Shown here: one piece after another, positions 1-8,699 of the stretch | Numbering within the stretch: position 1 is the first letter of the stretch | Layout: each line of letters starts with the position of its first letter | From: Streptomyces sp. ISL-98 | Lineage (GTDB): Bacteria; Actinomycetota; Actinomycetes; Streptomycetales; Streptomycetaceae | Length of the DNA: 64,000 nt | Direction: 5' to 3' | NCBI RefSeq assembly: GCF_018614055.1 | Contig: NZ_JAGGPB010000046.1 | Location: 1 to 64,000 of the forward strand | The notes under the pieces: model-generated | Database searches by the model: none | What the model saw: the letters and a program-made list of their open reading frames with translations, nothing else | Told to the model about the DNA's origin: nothing | Position numbers and translations under genes: made by a program

Positions 1-36
1 CCCTTAAGTCACTGGTATTGAGGCTAAGGCACAAAC

Positions 37-70
37 GACTCTGGCTCCGCCCATGGGCGGAGCCAGAGTC
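37..70. terminator. Perfect 34-bp palindrome, probable bidirectional terminator
   Basis: Bases 37-53 are the exact reverse complement of bases 54-70, giving a 17-bp stem with no loop and a CCATGG centre. It lies just past the end of the reverse-strand gene that stops at 127. A symmetric GC-rich hairpin there could terminate transcription from either side. No T-run follows, which is usual in high-GC actinobacteria. A protein operator is possible but less likely for so long a perfect stem. Confidence 0.55.
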
Positions 71-126
71 AACAGCTGATTGGCCTTCTCGGCTTTAAGT
101 GCGCCCTCACACCACGGGCGCAGGTG

Positions 127-342
127 TCACTTGGTGCGGAAGCTGTGCAGCAGATTGGCCAGTGTCGCCCGGAGGCGCCGGTTCTTCTGCTTGAGAAGGC
201 GCGCTTCTTCCTCGTTCAGGTCGCCTGACCGCAAGGTGCTGGCCCGCTGTTCCATATAGGCAGCAGGATCAGCTCGAAACTCCCTCATCCGAGGGTCGCC
301 TTCTAAGGCGATGCCGTTCCACACACCCGCAGGTGTAGCCAT
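127..342 (-). CDS. Small hypothetical protein
   Basis: This encodes 71 residues that I do not recognise. The C-terminal half is helical and charged (motif NEEEARLLKQKNRRLR), suggesting a short amphipathic or coiled-coil segment, and there is no signal peptide or membrane segment. I prefer the ATG at 342 because a G-rich Shine-Dalgarno-like run sits about 7 bases upstream. A TTG at 438 would add 32 low-complexity residues and has a weaker ribosome site. It is transcribed away from the membrane-protein gene at 681, and the palindrome at 37-70 would end its message. No function is assigned. Confidence 0.5.
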   Translation of the reverse strand: MATPAGVWNGIALEGDPRMREFRADPAAYMEQRASTLRSGDLNEEEARLLKQKNRRLRATLANLLHSFRTK

Positions 343-680
343 GATCGAATCCCCCCAGGACTCAGCTTCCTCGTCGCCGTGGCTGGGCCTGGGACCCCGT
401 CCCTGACCCCGAGGTGAGCTCTCGTCATCATCGGTCAACGAAACCTGCCCACTGCGTCGGTGTCACAAGCCCCCGCCTGCCTTGCGGCGGCAAACGGTTC
501 GAAGCGACGATGGACGCCTGTCGAGAAGCTGGCTACGCCAACGTGTACCGGCTCGACACACTAGCCGAGAAATACCCCAACAGACCGCGGATGAAACGAA
601 TTTCGCTCACTTGGGCTACTCTCCGTTTATCGTTCGTGACTGTGCTTCCCGGCGGTTCGCTCGGGGCCGGGAGGTTGCAA
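343..680. other. Intergenic region between two divergent genes
   Basis: There is no convincing gene here. A long forward frame runs through it from 414, but its first 89 codons look non-coding and the real start is probably the GTG at 681. The stretch presumably holds both divergent promoters; I see no clear -35/-10 pair. Confidence 0.4.
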
Positions 681-1415
681 GTGGGCAAGAGCGCGATCGC
701 TGCTGGCGTTCTGGCGGTATTGGCATATGTCGCTCAGATGGTCATCGGTCTCGACATGGCTGACTGGTTGTTCTGGACGATCACCAGCATCGGCGCGATA
801 GCAACCCTGACGACCGTCTGGCTGGCTAATCGGCGCGTCGCCACAGCGCATCAGGCCGCTGAGGCCGCGACCAAGAACCAGCGCAGAGCGTTCGAGGACG
901 TCCTGGTGCCTCTGACGCTCAACCTCGGCCTCATCGTCTCCAGCACCGTCAGGGTCGAACGACGGGCACTCAAACAGCAAACCAAGTTGGCGATCGTCGC
1001 CCTCACGGCCAACTTGATCGGTCCGCCAGACACGCGAGCGTGCTTCCTGGAAGAGACCCCCAACCCGTCGCCGGGGATGCGGGAAGTTAAATGCCAGAGC
1101 AACTTATGGTCTGGCAGGAATGTCGCGCCGGTCACAACCTTCAGGGAGTGCGACAGGCGGGGCAGAGAGGTGCTGAAGCTGCTCGACGAGGGAACGAGCC
1201 AGTTCGTTCACGACGTTGACCAGCTGCCACCAGAGCTGAAGCCCGACAGCGACACCTACAAGACGTACATCACCTGCGCGGTCACAGCAGGAGACATGTC
1301 ATTCGGGCTCCTGACGGTCGACTGCCTCAATCCGGGTGACCTGCACCAGGACGACGTCACGATGGTCGAGGTCTTTGCCCGCATGCTGGGCGTTGCCCTC
1401 GCCGCGCGGCGCTAG
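681..1415 (+). CDS. Two-helix membrane protein with C-terminal GAF-like domain
   Basis: The product is about 244 residues. Two hydrophobic segments lie near residues 4-22 and 29-47, followed by a helical linker rich in Ala/Gln/Arg (near residues 50-75) and a cytoplasmic domain. The last 45 residues (SFGLLTVDCLNPGDL followed by a VEVFARMLGVAL-like helix) resemble the end of a GAF sensory domain. The GTG at 681 is preceded by GGGAGG with a 6-base spacer, which is why I reject the longer frame beginning at 414. It may be a membrane-tethered sensor, but there is no catalytic output domain. The gene is monocistronic and ends at a strong hairpin. The ligand is unknown. Confidence 0.6.
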   Translation: MGKSAIAAGVLAVLAYVAQMVIGLDMADWLFWTITSIGAIATLTTVWLANRRVATAHQAAEAATKNQRRAFEDVLVPLTLNLGLIVSSTVRVERRALKQQTKLAIVALTANLIGPPDTRACFLEETPNPSPGMREVKCQSNLWSGRNVAPVTTFRECDRRGREVLKLLDEGTSQFVHDVDQLPPELKPDSDTYKTYITCAVTAGDMSFGLLTVDCLNPGDLHQDDVTMVEVFARMLGVALAARR

Positions 1416-1469
1416 TGCGGAGAGTCGGCGGCCCGCTCGCTCCGGCAGACCTTCCGGCGCGGCGCACCC

Positions 1470-1501
1470 GCCCGGCCCTCAGCTTCGGCTGAGGGTCGGG
1501 C
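1470..1501 (+). terminator. Hairpin terminator with TTCG tetraloop
   Basis: A 13-bp stem (1471-1483 with 1488-1500, one G-T wobble) closes on a TTCG tetraloop 55 bases past the stop of the membrane-protein gene, with one further G-C pair at the base. It is very probably the terminator for that gene. The rest of 1416-1791 holds no gene I can support, only this hairpin and the opposing one at 1764-1783. Confidence 0.75.
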
Positions 1502-1763
1502 CGCGCATTGCCCCGAGGACTGAAGCCCCCGGTACGCCGCTTGCCTTCTCCAGCAGGTCAGCCGGGATGCGGCCGCGGCTGCTGACCTCAATGCCCTGTA
1601 CCGGGCTGGGTACTTTCATGCGAACGCCGACAGGCGCCCGTATTCCGGGGACTTCAGACCGTTCAGGCACCAGAAGTACCGGTCACCTGCAGCTTGTCCT
1701 GTCTCCTCCCACTGCCTCGTCAGCCGGTCGACGGGGAGGCCGGTTCGGGGGAGGACTTCATCA

Positions 1764-1783
1764 CCCGGGGCCGACGCCCCGGG
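1764..1783 (-). terminator. Terminator of the LysR gene
   Basis: An 8-bp perfect GC stem (CCCGGGGC with GCCCCGGG) and a 4-base loop lie 8 bases beyond the stop codon of the reverse-strand LysR gene. Confidence 0.6.
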
Positions 1784-1791
1784 GTGGCCGA

Positions 1792-2715
1792 TCAGCCGGG
1801 TATCGCTCTCCTGGGATCGGCCGGAGCCATGTCCCGTGCGATCTCGCGTGCTATGCGACCGAAGAGTTCCATCGCCCGGTTGCCGCCGTCGGACCGCCAC
1901 ATCAGGCCGTATCCGAGGGGATTCTCTCCCTCCACCGGGATGTAGGAGATACCGGGACGGCCGTGGTAGAGGGCGATGTGGGCCCCTGACAGCAAGGCTC
2001 CCTTGCCGCCGGCGACGAGTGTCAGTGCCTCTTGGAAGTTGGTGACGGACGGCCCCTGCTCGATCGGCCTGCCGCTGGGTGTGCGCGTCGGCAGTTGATG
2101 CTCCAGCCAGTACTCCGGGATGTCTCCCTCGATCGTCAGCAACGGCACACGGGCCAGGTCCTCAAGTGTCACCGTGTTCCGCCCGGCCAGGGGATGCCCG
2201 GCCGCGACAGCCAGCACCCTGTCCTCGACGAGGAGTGTGGGGCCGCGGGTCAAGTCGTCCTCGTGCACGGGGAAGTCCGCCAACTGGAGGTCGAAATCGC
2301 CCTTTCGTAGCATTCCGTACGGATCAGAGAGCGGCACCTCGCATACCTCGACGGCGAGTTCGGGATGGGTGGTGCGCAGCTTCTCGATCGTCTTCATCAC
2401 CATCTCTCCGGCCAAGGGCGTGGAGAAGCCGACGTGTAGGACTCCTTCGATGCCGCGTGCCGAGGCGACGGCACGCGCCAGGGCGTTCTCGATGCCGCGG
2501 TAGTGCGGTTTGAGGTCGTCACGGAGGCGGCTGCCCAGGCTGGTGAGGGCCACACGTCGGCTCGTGCGCGTGAACAGAGGCGCTCCGACGCGGCGCTCCA
2601 GCTTCTGGATGAGCTGACTCACCCGGGCGCGGGAGAGATGCAGGCGGGTCGCGGTACGGCCGAAGTGCAGTTCTTCGGCGAGTACGAGAAAGCAGTCGAG
2701 CTCGTTCTGGTCCAC
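1792..2715 (-). CDS. LysR-family transcriptional regulator
   Basis: The protein is about 307 residues. The N-terminus is a typical LysR winged helix-turn-helix (motifs AEELHFGRTATRLHLS and LIQKLERRVGAPLFTR), and the rest is a LysR substrate-binding fold that senses a small effector. The GTG at 2715 has GGAG a few bases upstream and gives the family's usual start; an ATG at 2742 adds nine residues without a ribosome site. It is divergent from the MFS exporter at 2858 across about 140 bases, the classic arrangement in which a LysR protein controls its neighbour from the shared intergenic region. The effector cannot be read from sequence. Confidence 0.9.
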   Translation of the reverse strand: MDQNELDCFLVLAEELHFGRTATRLHLSRARVSQLIQKLERRVGAPLFTRTSRRVALTSLGSRLRDDLKPHYRGIENALARAVASARGIEGVLHVGFSTPLAGEMVMKTIEKLRTTHPELAVEVCEVPLSDPYGMLRKGDFDLQLADFPVHEDDLTRGPTLLVEDRVLAVAAGHPLAGRNTVTLEDLARVPLLTIEGDIPEYWLEHQLPTRTPSGRPIEQGPSVTNFQEALTLVAGGKGALLSGAHIALYHGRPGISYIPVEGENPLGYGLMWRSDGGNRAMELFGRIAREIARDMAPADPRRAIPG

Positions 2716-2857
2716 GTACGTCTCCGGGATAGGTGCGGACATGGATCGGTAAGCCTGGCTGTCCGAACGTTGCGATCACCGCTGTTGTTCCCAGGTGGGT
2801 TGTGGCGAAGGCTTGAGGCACCGACAACACCTCACACTCCGGAAGGAGTTCATCATC

Positions 2858-4309
2858 ATGAGTGCCTTGAGCGCTTCGGGCGGACTGAGCACACGCAAGT
2901 GGGGCATCCTGCTCGTGCTGTGCGGCGCGATCTTCCTCGAAGGCATCGATGTCGCCATGCTCAATGTGGCGCTGCCGTCGATCCGCGCCGACCTCGGACT
3001 CTCCACCGGTGAGCTGCAGTGGGTCATGAGCGCCTACGTGCTCGGTTACGGCGGCTTCATGCTCCTCGGCGGACGGGCGGCCGACCTGTTCGGACGCCGT
3101 CAGATGTTCGTCTTCTGGCTCACCGTCTTCCTGCTGTTCTCCGGGCTCGGCGGATTCGCCACCGAGGGGTGGATGCTGATCGTCGCGCGGTTCATCACGG
3201 GCGTCGCCGCAGCCTTCATGACCCCGGCGGGTCTGTCCATCATCACCACGGGCTTCGCCGAGGGTCCGGAGCGGAACAAGGCCCTGCTCATCTACTCGGG
3301 CACCGCCGCGGGAGGCTTCACGATCGGTCTGGTCGCCGGTGGGCTGCTCACCGCCGTCGGCTGGCGGTGGGTCTTCTTCGCCCCGGTCGTGCTCTCCTTC
3401 CTCATCCTCGTCGCGGCCCTCGCGTTCGTCCCCAAGTCGGCACGCCCGGACAGATCCGGTAAGCACGTCGACGCCGCCGGCGCGCTCACCGTCACCGCTG
3501 CCCTCGTGCTGATCGTGCTGGCCGTCGAGCGTGCGGCCAACGCCGGGATCACTGCCAGCGCCGGAACGTTGCTGGCCGGGCTGGCGTTCTTCGCGGCCTT
3601 CCTCGTCATTGAACGGCGCTCCGCCGAGCCCCTGGTACGCATGGGTATCTTCCGCAACGGCTCCCTGGTGCGGGCGAACCTTTCGGCGATGCTGTTCGCC
3701 GCCGGGTTCTTCGGCTTCCAGTTCCTGGTCGTGCTGTATCTCCAGGAACTGCGCGACTGGTCGACGCTGCAGACGAGCTTCGCGATGCTGGTCATCGGGG
3801 TCGACGCGATTCTCTCGCCGACCCTCACCCCACGGCTGGTCAACCGCTTCGGCACCGCCAAGGTGATCTTCGGGGGGCTCCTGCTCGCGGTGCTCTCCTA
3901 CGGGCTGTTCCTCCCGCTGGGTGCGGACTGGAGCTACGCGGCGATGTTCCCGAGCCTGATCATCCTCGGCCTCGCGTTCTCCCTGGCGTACGGCCCGCTC
4001 ACCATCGTGGCCACGGAAGGAATCGCGGAGGAGGAGCAGGGGCTCGCGGGCGGTCTTCTCTACACCGCCTTCCAGTTCGGTGCCGCCCTCGGGCTCTCCG
4101 CAGTCACCGCCGTCAGCGTGGCCGCCACGCACGCGGAGACTCCTGCCGCACTGCTGGACGGTTACCGGGCCGGTCTGCTCGTCCCGTTCGCGGCGGCGGT
4201 CGTCGCTGCTGTCCTCAGCGCCTTCGGCCTGCGCACCCGGCGGGGCGGCGAGCCGTCCGCCGCGGTGGACGCTGCCGGTGAGCGAATCGACGTCCCCGTC
4301 TCCCGCTGA
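2858..4309 (+). CDS. MFS exporter, DHA2/EmrB-QacA type (14 TM)
   Basis: This 483-residue transporter has the major-facilitator motif A (GGRAADLFGRR) between TM2 and TM3, a D-rich TM1 (EGIDVAMLNVALP) typical of the 14-helix drug:H+ antiporters, and hydrophobic segments along its length. The ATG at 2858 follows GGAAGGAG at 2841-2848. A longer frame beginning at 2795 lacks these signals. It probably exports a small toxic compound or drug across the plasma membrane using the proton gradient. The LysR gene upstream is the likely regulator, and the flavin-binding gene 19 bases downstream is probably co-transcribed. The substrate is unknown. Confidence 0.9.
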   Translation: MSALSASGGLSTRKWGILLVLCGAIFLEGIDVAMLNVALPSIRADLGLSTGELQWVMSAYVLGYGGFMLLGGRAADLFGRRQMFVFWLTVFLLFSGLGGFATEGWMLIVARFITGVAAAFMTPAGLSIITTGFAEGPERNKALLIYSGTAAGGFTIGLVAGGLLTAVGWRWVFFAPVVLSFLILVAALAFVPKSARPDRSGKHVDAAGALTVTAALVLIVLAVERAANAGITASAGTLLAGLAFFAAFLVIERRSAEPLVRMGIFRNGSLVRANLSAMLFAAGFFGFQFLVVLYLQELRDWSTLQTSFAMLVIGVDAILSPTLTPRLVNRFGTAKVIFGGLLLAVLSYGLFLPLGADWSYAAMFPSLIILGLAFSLAYGPLTIVATEGIAEEEQGLAGGLLYTAFQFGAALGLSAVTAVSVAATHAETPAALLDGYRAGLLVPFAAAVVAAVLSAFGLRTRRGGEPSAAVDAAGERIDVPVSR

Positions 4310-4328
4310 TCCTCGAAAGGACAGACTC

Positions 4329-4871
4329 ATGGCCGATACCGTCAGCGAGTTCTCCGAGATCCAGGACTCCTTCCTCGACTACATCCGCGACATCAAGTAC
4401 GCGACCATGGTCACTGTCGACCGTCAGCACCGCCCGCGCGCTCGTGTGCTGCTGCCCGTATGGGAGATCGTCGACGGCGAGCCGGTCGGCTGGCTCGCCG
4501 CGTACCGGACCCCCGTCAAGAGCGCGCACCTCGCAGGCAACCCCCACACGACGTACGCGTACTGGAATCCCCGTCAGAACGCGGTCTTCGTGGACAGCGT
4601 CTCCACCTGGGCCGACGACGAGGAATCCAAGCTTCATGCGTGGGACCTGTACAAGCGGGGCGGTCCGCCGGGTGTGGGCTACGACCCGGTCCACTACTGG
4701 CATGGCGGTCCCGGCGATCCCGGCTACCACGTGCTGCGGATCGATCCATGGCGCATACAACTCGTCCGCGGTTCCGATCTGCGCAGCACGCTGTGGCGGA
4801 TGCAGGACCCGGCCCCGGCGGTCACCTCGTCCGCCGCCTCGAGGAACTCGGCCAAGGCGGCCGTCTGCTGA
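4329..4871 (+). CDS. Pyridoxamine 5'-phosphate oxidase-like FMN-binding protein
   Basis: The protein is 180 residues with the split-barrel fold of the PNPOx-like family (ATMVTVDRQHRPRARVLLPVW, with the strand-turn-strand signature in its middle). Such proteins bind FMN, F420 or haem and reduce or sequester small molecules; this one is not a vitamin B6 enzyme by any motif I can see. The ATG is preceded by AAAGGA. It follows the MFS exporter by 19 bases and ends at a very strong terminator, so the two form an operon, plausibly a detoxification pair under the LysR protein. Confidence 0.8.
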   Translation: MADTVSEFSEIQDSFLDYIRDIKYATMVTVDRQHRPRARVLLPVWEIVDGEPVGWLAAYRTPVKSAHLAGNPHTTYAYWNPRQNAVFVDSVSTWADDEESKLHAWDLYKRGGPPGVGYDPVHYWHGGPGDPGYHVLRIDPWRIQLVRGSDLRSTLWRMQDPAPAVTSSAASRNSAKAAVC

Positions 4872-4877
4872 ATCCTG

Positions 4878-4928
4878 GTGAGAAGGACGGATGACCCCGC
4901 TCCGACGGGGGTCATCCGTCCTTCTCAC
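4878..4928 (+). terminator. Strong 21-bp hairpin terminator
   Basis: Bases 4878-4898 pair perfectly with 4908-4928 around a 9-base loop, 6 bases after the last stop of the exporter operon. It is the strongest simple stem-loop seen in the window. Confidence 0.85.
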
Positions 4929-6017
4929 GCGTGGTTCCTGCTCCGGCGGCCGTGGGGCCGGTGGTGTCACGGCCGCGGCTGGTCCAGGACCGTCCGGAAG
5001 CCGCACCGGGAACAGCGCGAGACTTGCGGATGGGGAGGGTGCGCCGTCCCCTCCGTAGGAAATGACGCGTCCGTGAGACAGAACTCCCCAGCCAAGCTGT
5101 GAGACAGCCGCAGAAGCCGCAGGTCACGGCACCGCTCTATGCCACGGGCGGCGAGACCCTACAGCTGTCTTCGCGCCGCCTGCGATCCGTCCAAGACCGG
5201 CACGCACAGCCGTAAGGCCCGCGAACTGCCCGGCAGCCCGCCGTAGCGTCCCCTCCCGCTCCGCTTCCACGGCCAGCTGCCCGGCAGCCGGCGCGCGAAC
5301 GCTCGGCAACAGCGAGCACCTCCAGCTTGGCACGTACCTCCCGAAGCTGCTGGCTCAACTTCTATGCCCGCACCTTCAGTTCGGCTTTCCAGGCCGCCGT
5401 AGTCAGCTCACGAAGGTCCCATCCCGTATCCCTGGCTTCCACCCGCTGTACCTCCCAGCCGGAGCGATGGCTGACGATCCGCCCGCCCCGCCCGGCAGGT
5501 GCAGTTCCAGTCGAGCCCACGCCGCATCCGATAAGTCGCCCCGCCCCATACGGTCGAGAACTACGCGCGATGCTGGGCGTTACCAACCCATCAAAGGGTG
5601 ATGGCTTCTTCATCGCGCCCCGCCTCCCGGTGGTAGGAGGCGGCCAAGTTGTAACGGGCGGCGAGAGTGTCGAGGTGCTCGGGCCCCAGCAGCCGCTCTC
5701 GGCCGGCGACTACCTGTTCTTCGCCTCTCGGCTGGACCCGGGCAGGAGGGGTGGACAGGGGAGTCGGAGACGCACTGCCGCCGGGCGAACCTGGATGCGG
5801 TGGATGCCCTCGTGGGACCGGATGTAGGCGCCCTGCAGCGGCACGCCATCGGGCGTGCCGCACAGCGTGGGATGGATGGTCAGCTTGGGCTTCGCCCGGG
5901 GATGGCGACCCATACCCCCTGATCTATCGGATAAGCGCACTCTTTTAGGGAATAGCCCAGACCTGCACCGTCGGACAGTCTGGTGCCGGGAGATGATCAC
6001 TCGTCGAAGGGCACTGG
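4929..6017. other. Gene-poor, apparently decayed region
   Basis: No intact gene can be supported in about 1.1 kb. On the reverse strand a frame between 5613 and 5137 is interrupted by a TAG at 5362-5364 yet reads as helical protein on both sides (DLRELTTAAWKAELKVRA, then LSQQLREVRAKLEVLA). This suggests a dead gene of unknown family. Upstream of it lies a TPR remnant, described separately. The last 150 bases must carry the promoter of the terpene operon; I see no clear consensus boxes. Confidence 0.5.
5594..5730 (-). pseudogene. Remnant of a kinesin-light-chain-type TPR gene
   Basis: The reverse strand encodes a recognisable tetratricopeptide repeat (LGPEHLDTLAARYNLAASY then REAGRDEEAITL) of the type common in Streptomyces NB-ARC/TPR proteins, preceded by part of another repeat. 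A stop follows at once, and upstream sequence loses the repeat pattern and needs frame changes. Only about 45 codons survive, so this is a fragment rather than a functional gene. Confidence 0.45.
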
Positions 6018-8699
6018 ATGGCATCCGTTACGCAAGCGACTCCTCAGCAGCGGCCCCAGGGGCCGGTGGACCTGCCGCGTTTCGCTATGCCGTACCGGGC
6101 CCGCGAGAGCCCGTACACCGACGAGGTCCGTGCCCGCTCCCTTCGGTGGGCGCGGGAGCAGGGGTTCGTCGGTCCCGGTGTGTGGACCGAGCAGCAGTTC
6201 GCGGATATGGACTTCGCGCGGTTGTGCGCGTCGACCCACCCGGACGCGGAGGCCAGCCGGCTCGCGCTGGTGACCTGCTGGTACAGCTGGCTGTTTTTCC
6301 TCGACGACTTCTACGCCGCCGCTCCGGCCGCCCCGGGCGGCCCCGCCGACCGCGCTCTGGCCGACCTGTGGTCACAGACGTATCCGCTGATGACCCCCGA
6401 CTGGTCCCGGCGCTTCGCGCAGAGCACCGTCAGCGCGATCGACGAACACCGCTATGAGCTGGCCAACTCAGCCGCACAGCAGGTGCCGGGGCCGCTGGAG
6501 TACGCAGCGATGCGTCGCATCGGATGCGCGGGAAAGTGGTCGGCCGAGCTCGTCGAGCTCGCTCACGGCACCCCGCTGGCGCCCGCGATTGCGCACGCGC
6601 TGCCGATGCGCGATCTGAACGACTGCTTCAGCGACGTGCTGCGCCTGCACAACGACATCGTGTCCTACAACCGGGAGACGCAGTCGGAGAACGAGGTCAA
6701 CAACGGCGTCCTGGTCGTGGAGCACTCGGCGGGCTGCACACCCCAGGAGGCCGCTGAGCTGGTGAACCAGGTGCTCACGCTGCGCCTGGAGCAGTTCCGG
6801 CACATCGCCGACGTGGAGTTACCCGCCGCCGTGGCCCTGCACGGTCTCGGACCGGCCGAGCGGGAGACCGTGGAGCGCCATGTCGGGGGGCTGCGGGACT
6901 TCATGGCCGGTGACTTCGCCTGGCACAACAGCACCGGCCGGTACGCGGACGGGGTGCCGCACGCCGCTGAGGACGCCGCTGCTCCGACCGCGGGCCCTTC
7001 GGCCGCGATGTCGTCCGGGGCGTTCGGTGCTCCGGGGCCGACCGGCATGGGGACGTCGGCCGCACTCCTCGGGCGCCGCCCGGCGGATCCGGCGCCGGAT
7101 GCCGCCCCCGTGTCGCCGCCGCGGTTCGACGCGCTGGGGCTGCTGGCCCCCGCGATCGGGGGCCCGGCCCACGGGGTGTGCGAGTTCCCGGTCAAGGAGC
7201 GGATGCTCCGGCTGCGGGCGCAGGTGGCGGGGTGCTTCGACGACCGGGGGGCCTTCGAGGACGTCTGTGCCAGCCGAGTCCTGGAGTCGACGATGATACT
7301 GACCCTGCTGCGGCGGACCCGGCGCTACCCCGCCGTACAGAGCGGCCTGGTCGGCTTTCTGACGGTGCGTCAGGCAGATCCGGGACTGAGCACCCTGGAG
7401 CGCCGGGTCGCCGAGGCGAGTCTCGATCTCACGGGGCCCGACACCGCGTCCGACGGTCTGCTGGGCGGGTTCGACCACTTCACCTCCGGGCGCAAGCAGA
7501 TGATGCTCGGTACATATCTAGCGGTGCTCGGCGCCGCTCCGTACCCCGAACTGGACATCTCCTCCATCGACCACCGGGGGCACGCCTCCTGGGTGGAGCT
7601 CGCCCTGTGCTCGGTGAAGGTCCTCAACGCGCACGGGCGCGGGCGGCCCGACCTGATCACGGACGAGGACCGCGCGTACCTGCTGGACCGGCTCCGGTCG
7701 GCCAGGCGCGACATCTGGGAGGGAAACATCGGCGCCCATCTGCTGGCGCTGCTCGCCGTGCACGCCTTCGCCCCCGACAGCCAGTTGATCGGGGACGGCA
7801 TCGACGCGGTGCTGGCGGCCCGCAATCCGGACGCGGGGGTGCCCTTCATCCCGGACTACACCGCGTTCCTCGGTTCGGTGGCGGCGCTGGCTCTCGCGAA
7901 GAGCGGGGCCGAGCGGCTGCTGCTGACGCGGATCGGCGACTATCTGTGCCTCCAGCAGAACGACGACGACGGCTGGCCCTTCACCGAGCGCGTCCAGCAG
8001 ACCGATGTCGAGGGCACGGGAGCCGTGGTCGAGTTCCTGGCAGCGGTCGACCCCGAGCGCTACGGCGAGCCGATCGACCGCGGCCGGCGCTACATCGCGG
8101 CGATGGCGAACCCTGACGGCGGATTCCCCACCTATCTGCGCGGCCACCCCACGGAGGTGGTGATGACCGCGAACGCGGTGCTCGCGCTTGCCCCCGATTG
8201 GGACCGCTACGCCCCCGTCCTGCTGCCCGCGGTGCGCTGCCTGATCCGCGCCCAGAAGCCCGACGGGACCTTCGAGCGCAGCTGGAGCCTGAGCGAGGCG
8301 CACGCGATCCGGCGCGTCATGCACGCACTGCGCTGCGTCCCCGAGCGGGCCCGCGGCGGGTCGGACGGTGAGCTGGGCGGGGAGTTGGGCGGTGAGCTGG
8401 ACCGGGCGGCCGCCCTGGCCGAGGCCTATCTGTCGGACAGCCAGAACCCGGACGGGGGATGGGGGCAGCAGGCGGGCGACGAGAGCGACCCGATCAGCAC
8501 CGCCCACTCGCTCGGCGCGGGCGCCGCGCTCGGCACACCGCCCTGGTGCCGCCGCGGAACGGACTACCTGCTGCGGCACCAGCGCCCCGACGGGGGCTTC
8601 AGCTCAAAACCCGACCAAGTGGCGCCGCGACCCATCCCGTACGACTTTCCCAACCTGGCCAACATCTTCGTACTCAACGCCCTGGGAGATCTGCTGTGA
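6018..8699 (+). CDS. Two-domain terpene cyclase: class I synthase fused to squalene-cyclase-like domain
   Basis: The product is 893 residues. Residues 1-315 form a class I terpene synthase, with an Asp-rich motif DDFY at 96-99, a metal-binding NSE triad N212/S216/E220 (NDIVSYNRE) and the terminal R308-Y309 pair. A Pro/Ala-rich linker (about 315-370) joins a second domain (371-893) built like squalene-hopene or class II cyclases, with QW-like repeats (QNPDGGWG at 809-816, RPDGGF at 856-861). At the place of the class II acid motif DXDD it reads D663-V-E-G-T. The N-domain should ionise a prenyl diphosphate. The C-domain may cyclise by protonation through Glu665, or may be only structural. The ATG at 6018 follows AAGGG. 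It overlaps the next gene by GTGA. A small GELG tandem repeat lies near residue 785. The product is unknown. Confidence 0.8.
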   Translation: MASVTQATPQQRPQGPVDLPRFAMPYRARESPYTDEVRARSLRWAREQGFVGPGVWTEQQFADMDFARLCASTHPDAEASRLALVTCWYSWLFFLDDFYAAAPAAPGGPADRALADLWSQTYPLMTPDWSRRFAQSTVSAIDEHRYELANSAAQQVPGPLEYAAMRRIGCAGKWSAELVELAHGTPLAPAIAHALPMRDLNDCFSDVLRLHNDIVSYNRETQSENEVNNGVLVVEHSAGCTPQEAAELVNQVLTLRLEQFRHIADVELPAAVALHGLGPAERETVERHVGGLRDFMAGDFAWHNSTGRYADGVPHAAEDAAAPTAGPSAAMSSGAFGAPGPTGMGTSAALLGRRPADPAPDAAPVSPPRFDALGLLAPAIGGPAHGVCEFPVKERMLRLRAQVAGCFDDRGAFEDVCASRVLESTMILTLLRRTRRYPAVQSGLVGFLTVRQADPGLSTLERRVAEASLDLTGPDTASDGLLGGFDHFTSGRKQMMLGTYLAVLGAAPYPELDISSIDHRGHASWVELALCSVKVLNAHGRGRPDLITDEDRAYLLDRLRSARRDIWEGNIGAHLLALLAVHAFAPDSQLIGDGIDAVLAARNPDAGVPFIPDYTAFLGSVAALALAKSGAERLLLTRIGDYLCLQQNDDDGWPFTERVQQTDVEGTGAVVEFLAAVDPERYGEPIDRGRRYIAAMANPDGGFPTYLRGHPTEVVMTANAVLALAPDWDRYAPVLLPAVRCLIRAQKPDGTFERSWSLSEAHAIRRVMHALRCVPERARGGSDGELGGELGGELDRAAALAEAYLSDSQNPDGGWGQQAGDESDPISTAHSLGAGAALGTPPWCRRGTDYLLRHQRPDGGFSSKPDQVAPRPIPYDFPNLANIFVLNALGDLL

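Noticed and set aside
2519..4330. Reverse-strand frame of about 600 codons opposite the MFS transporter
   Set aside because: The composition (long runs of Glu, Gly, Arg, Gln) is that of a GC-rich antisense shadow; the forward transporter is unmistakable.
7500..8116. Second-frame and reverse-strand frames within the terpene cyclase gene
   Set aside because: They are uninterrupted only because of high GC; the cyclase frame carries all the motifs.
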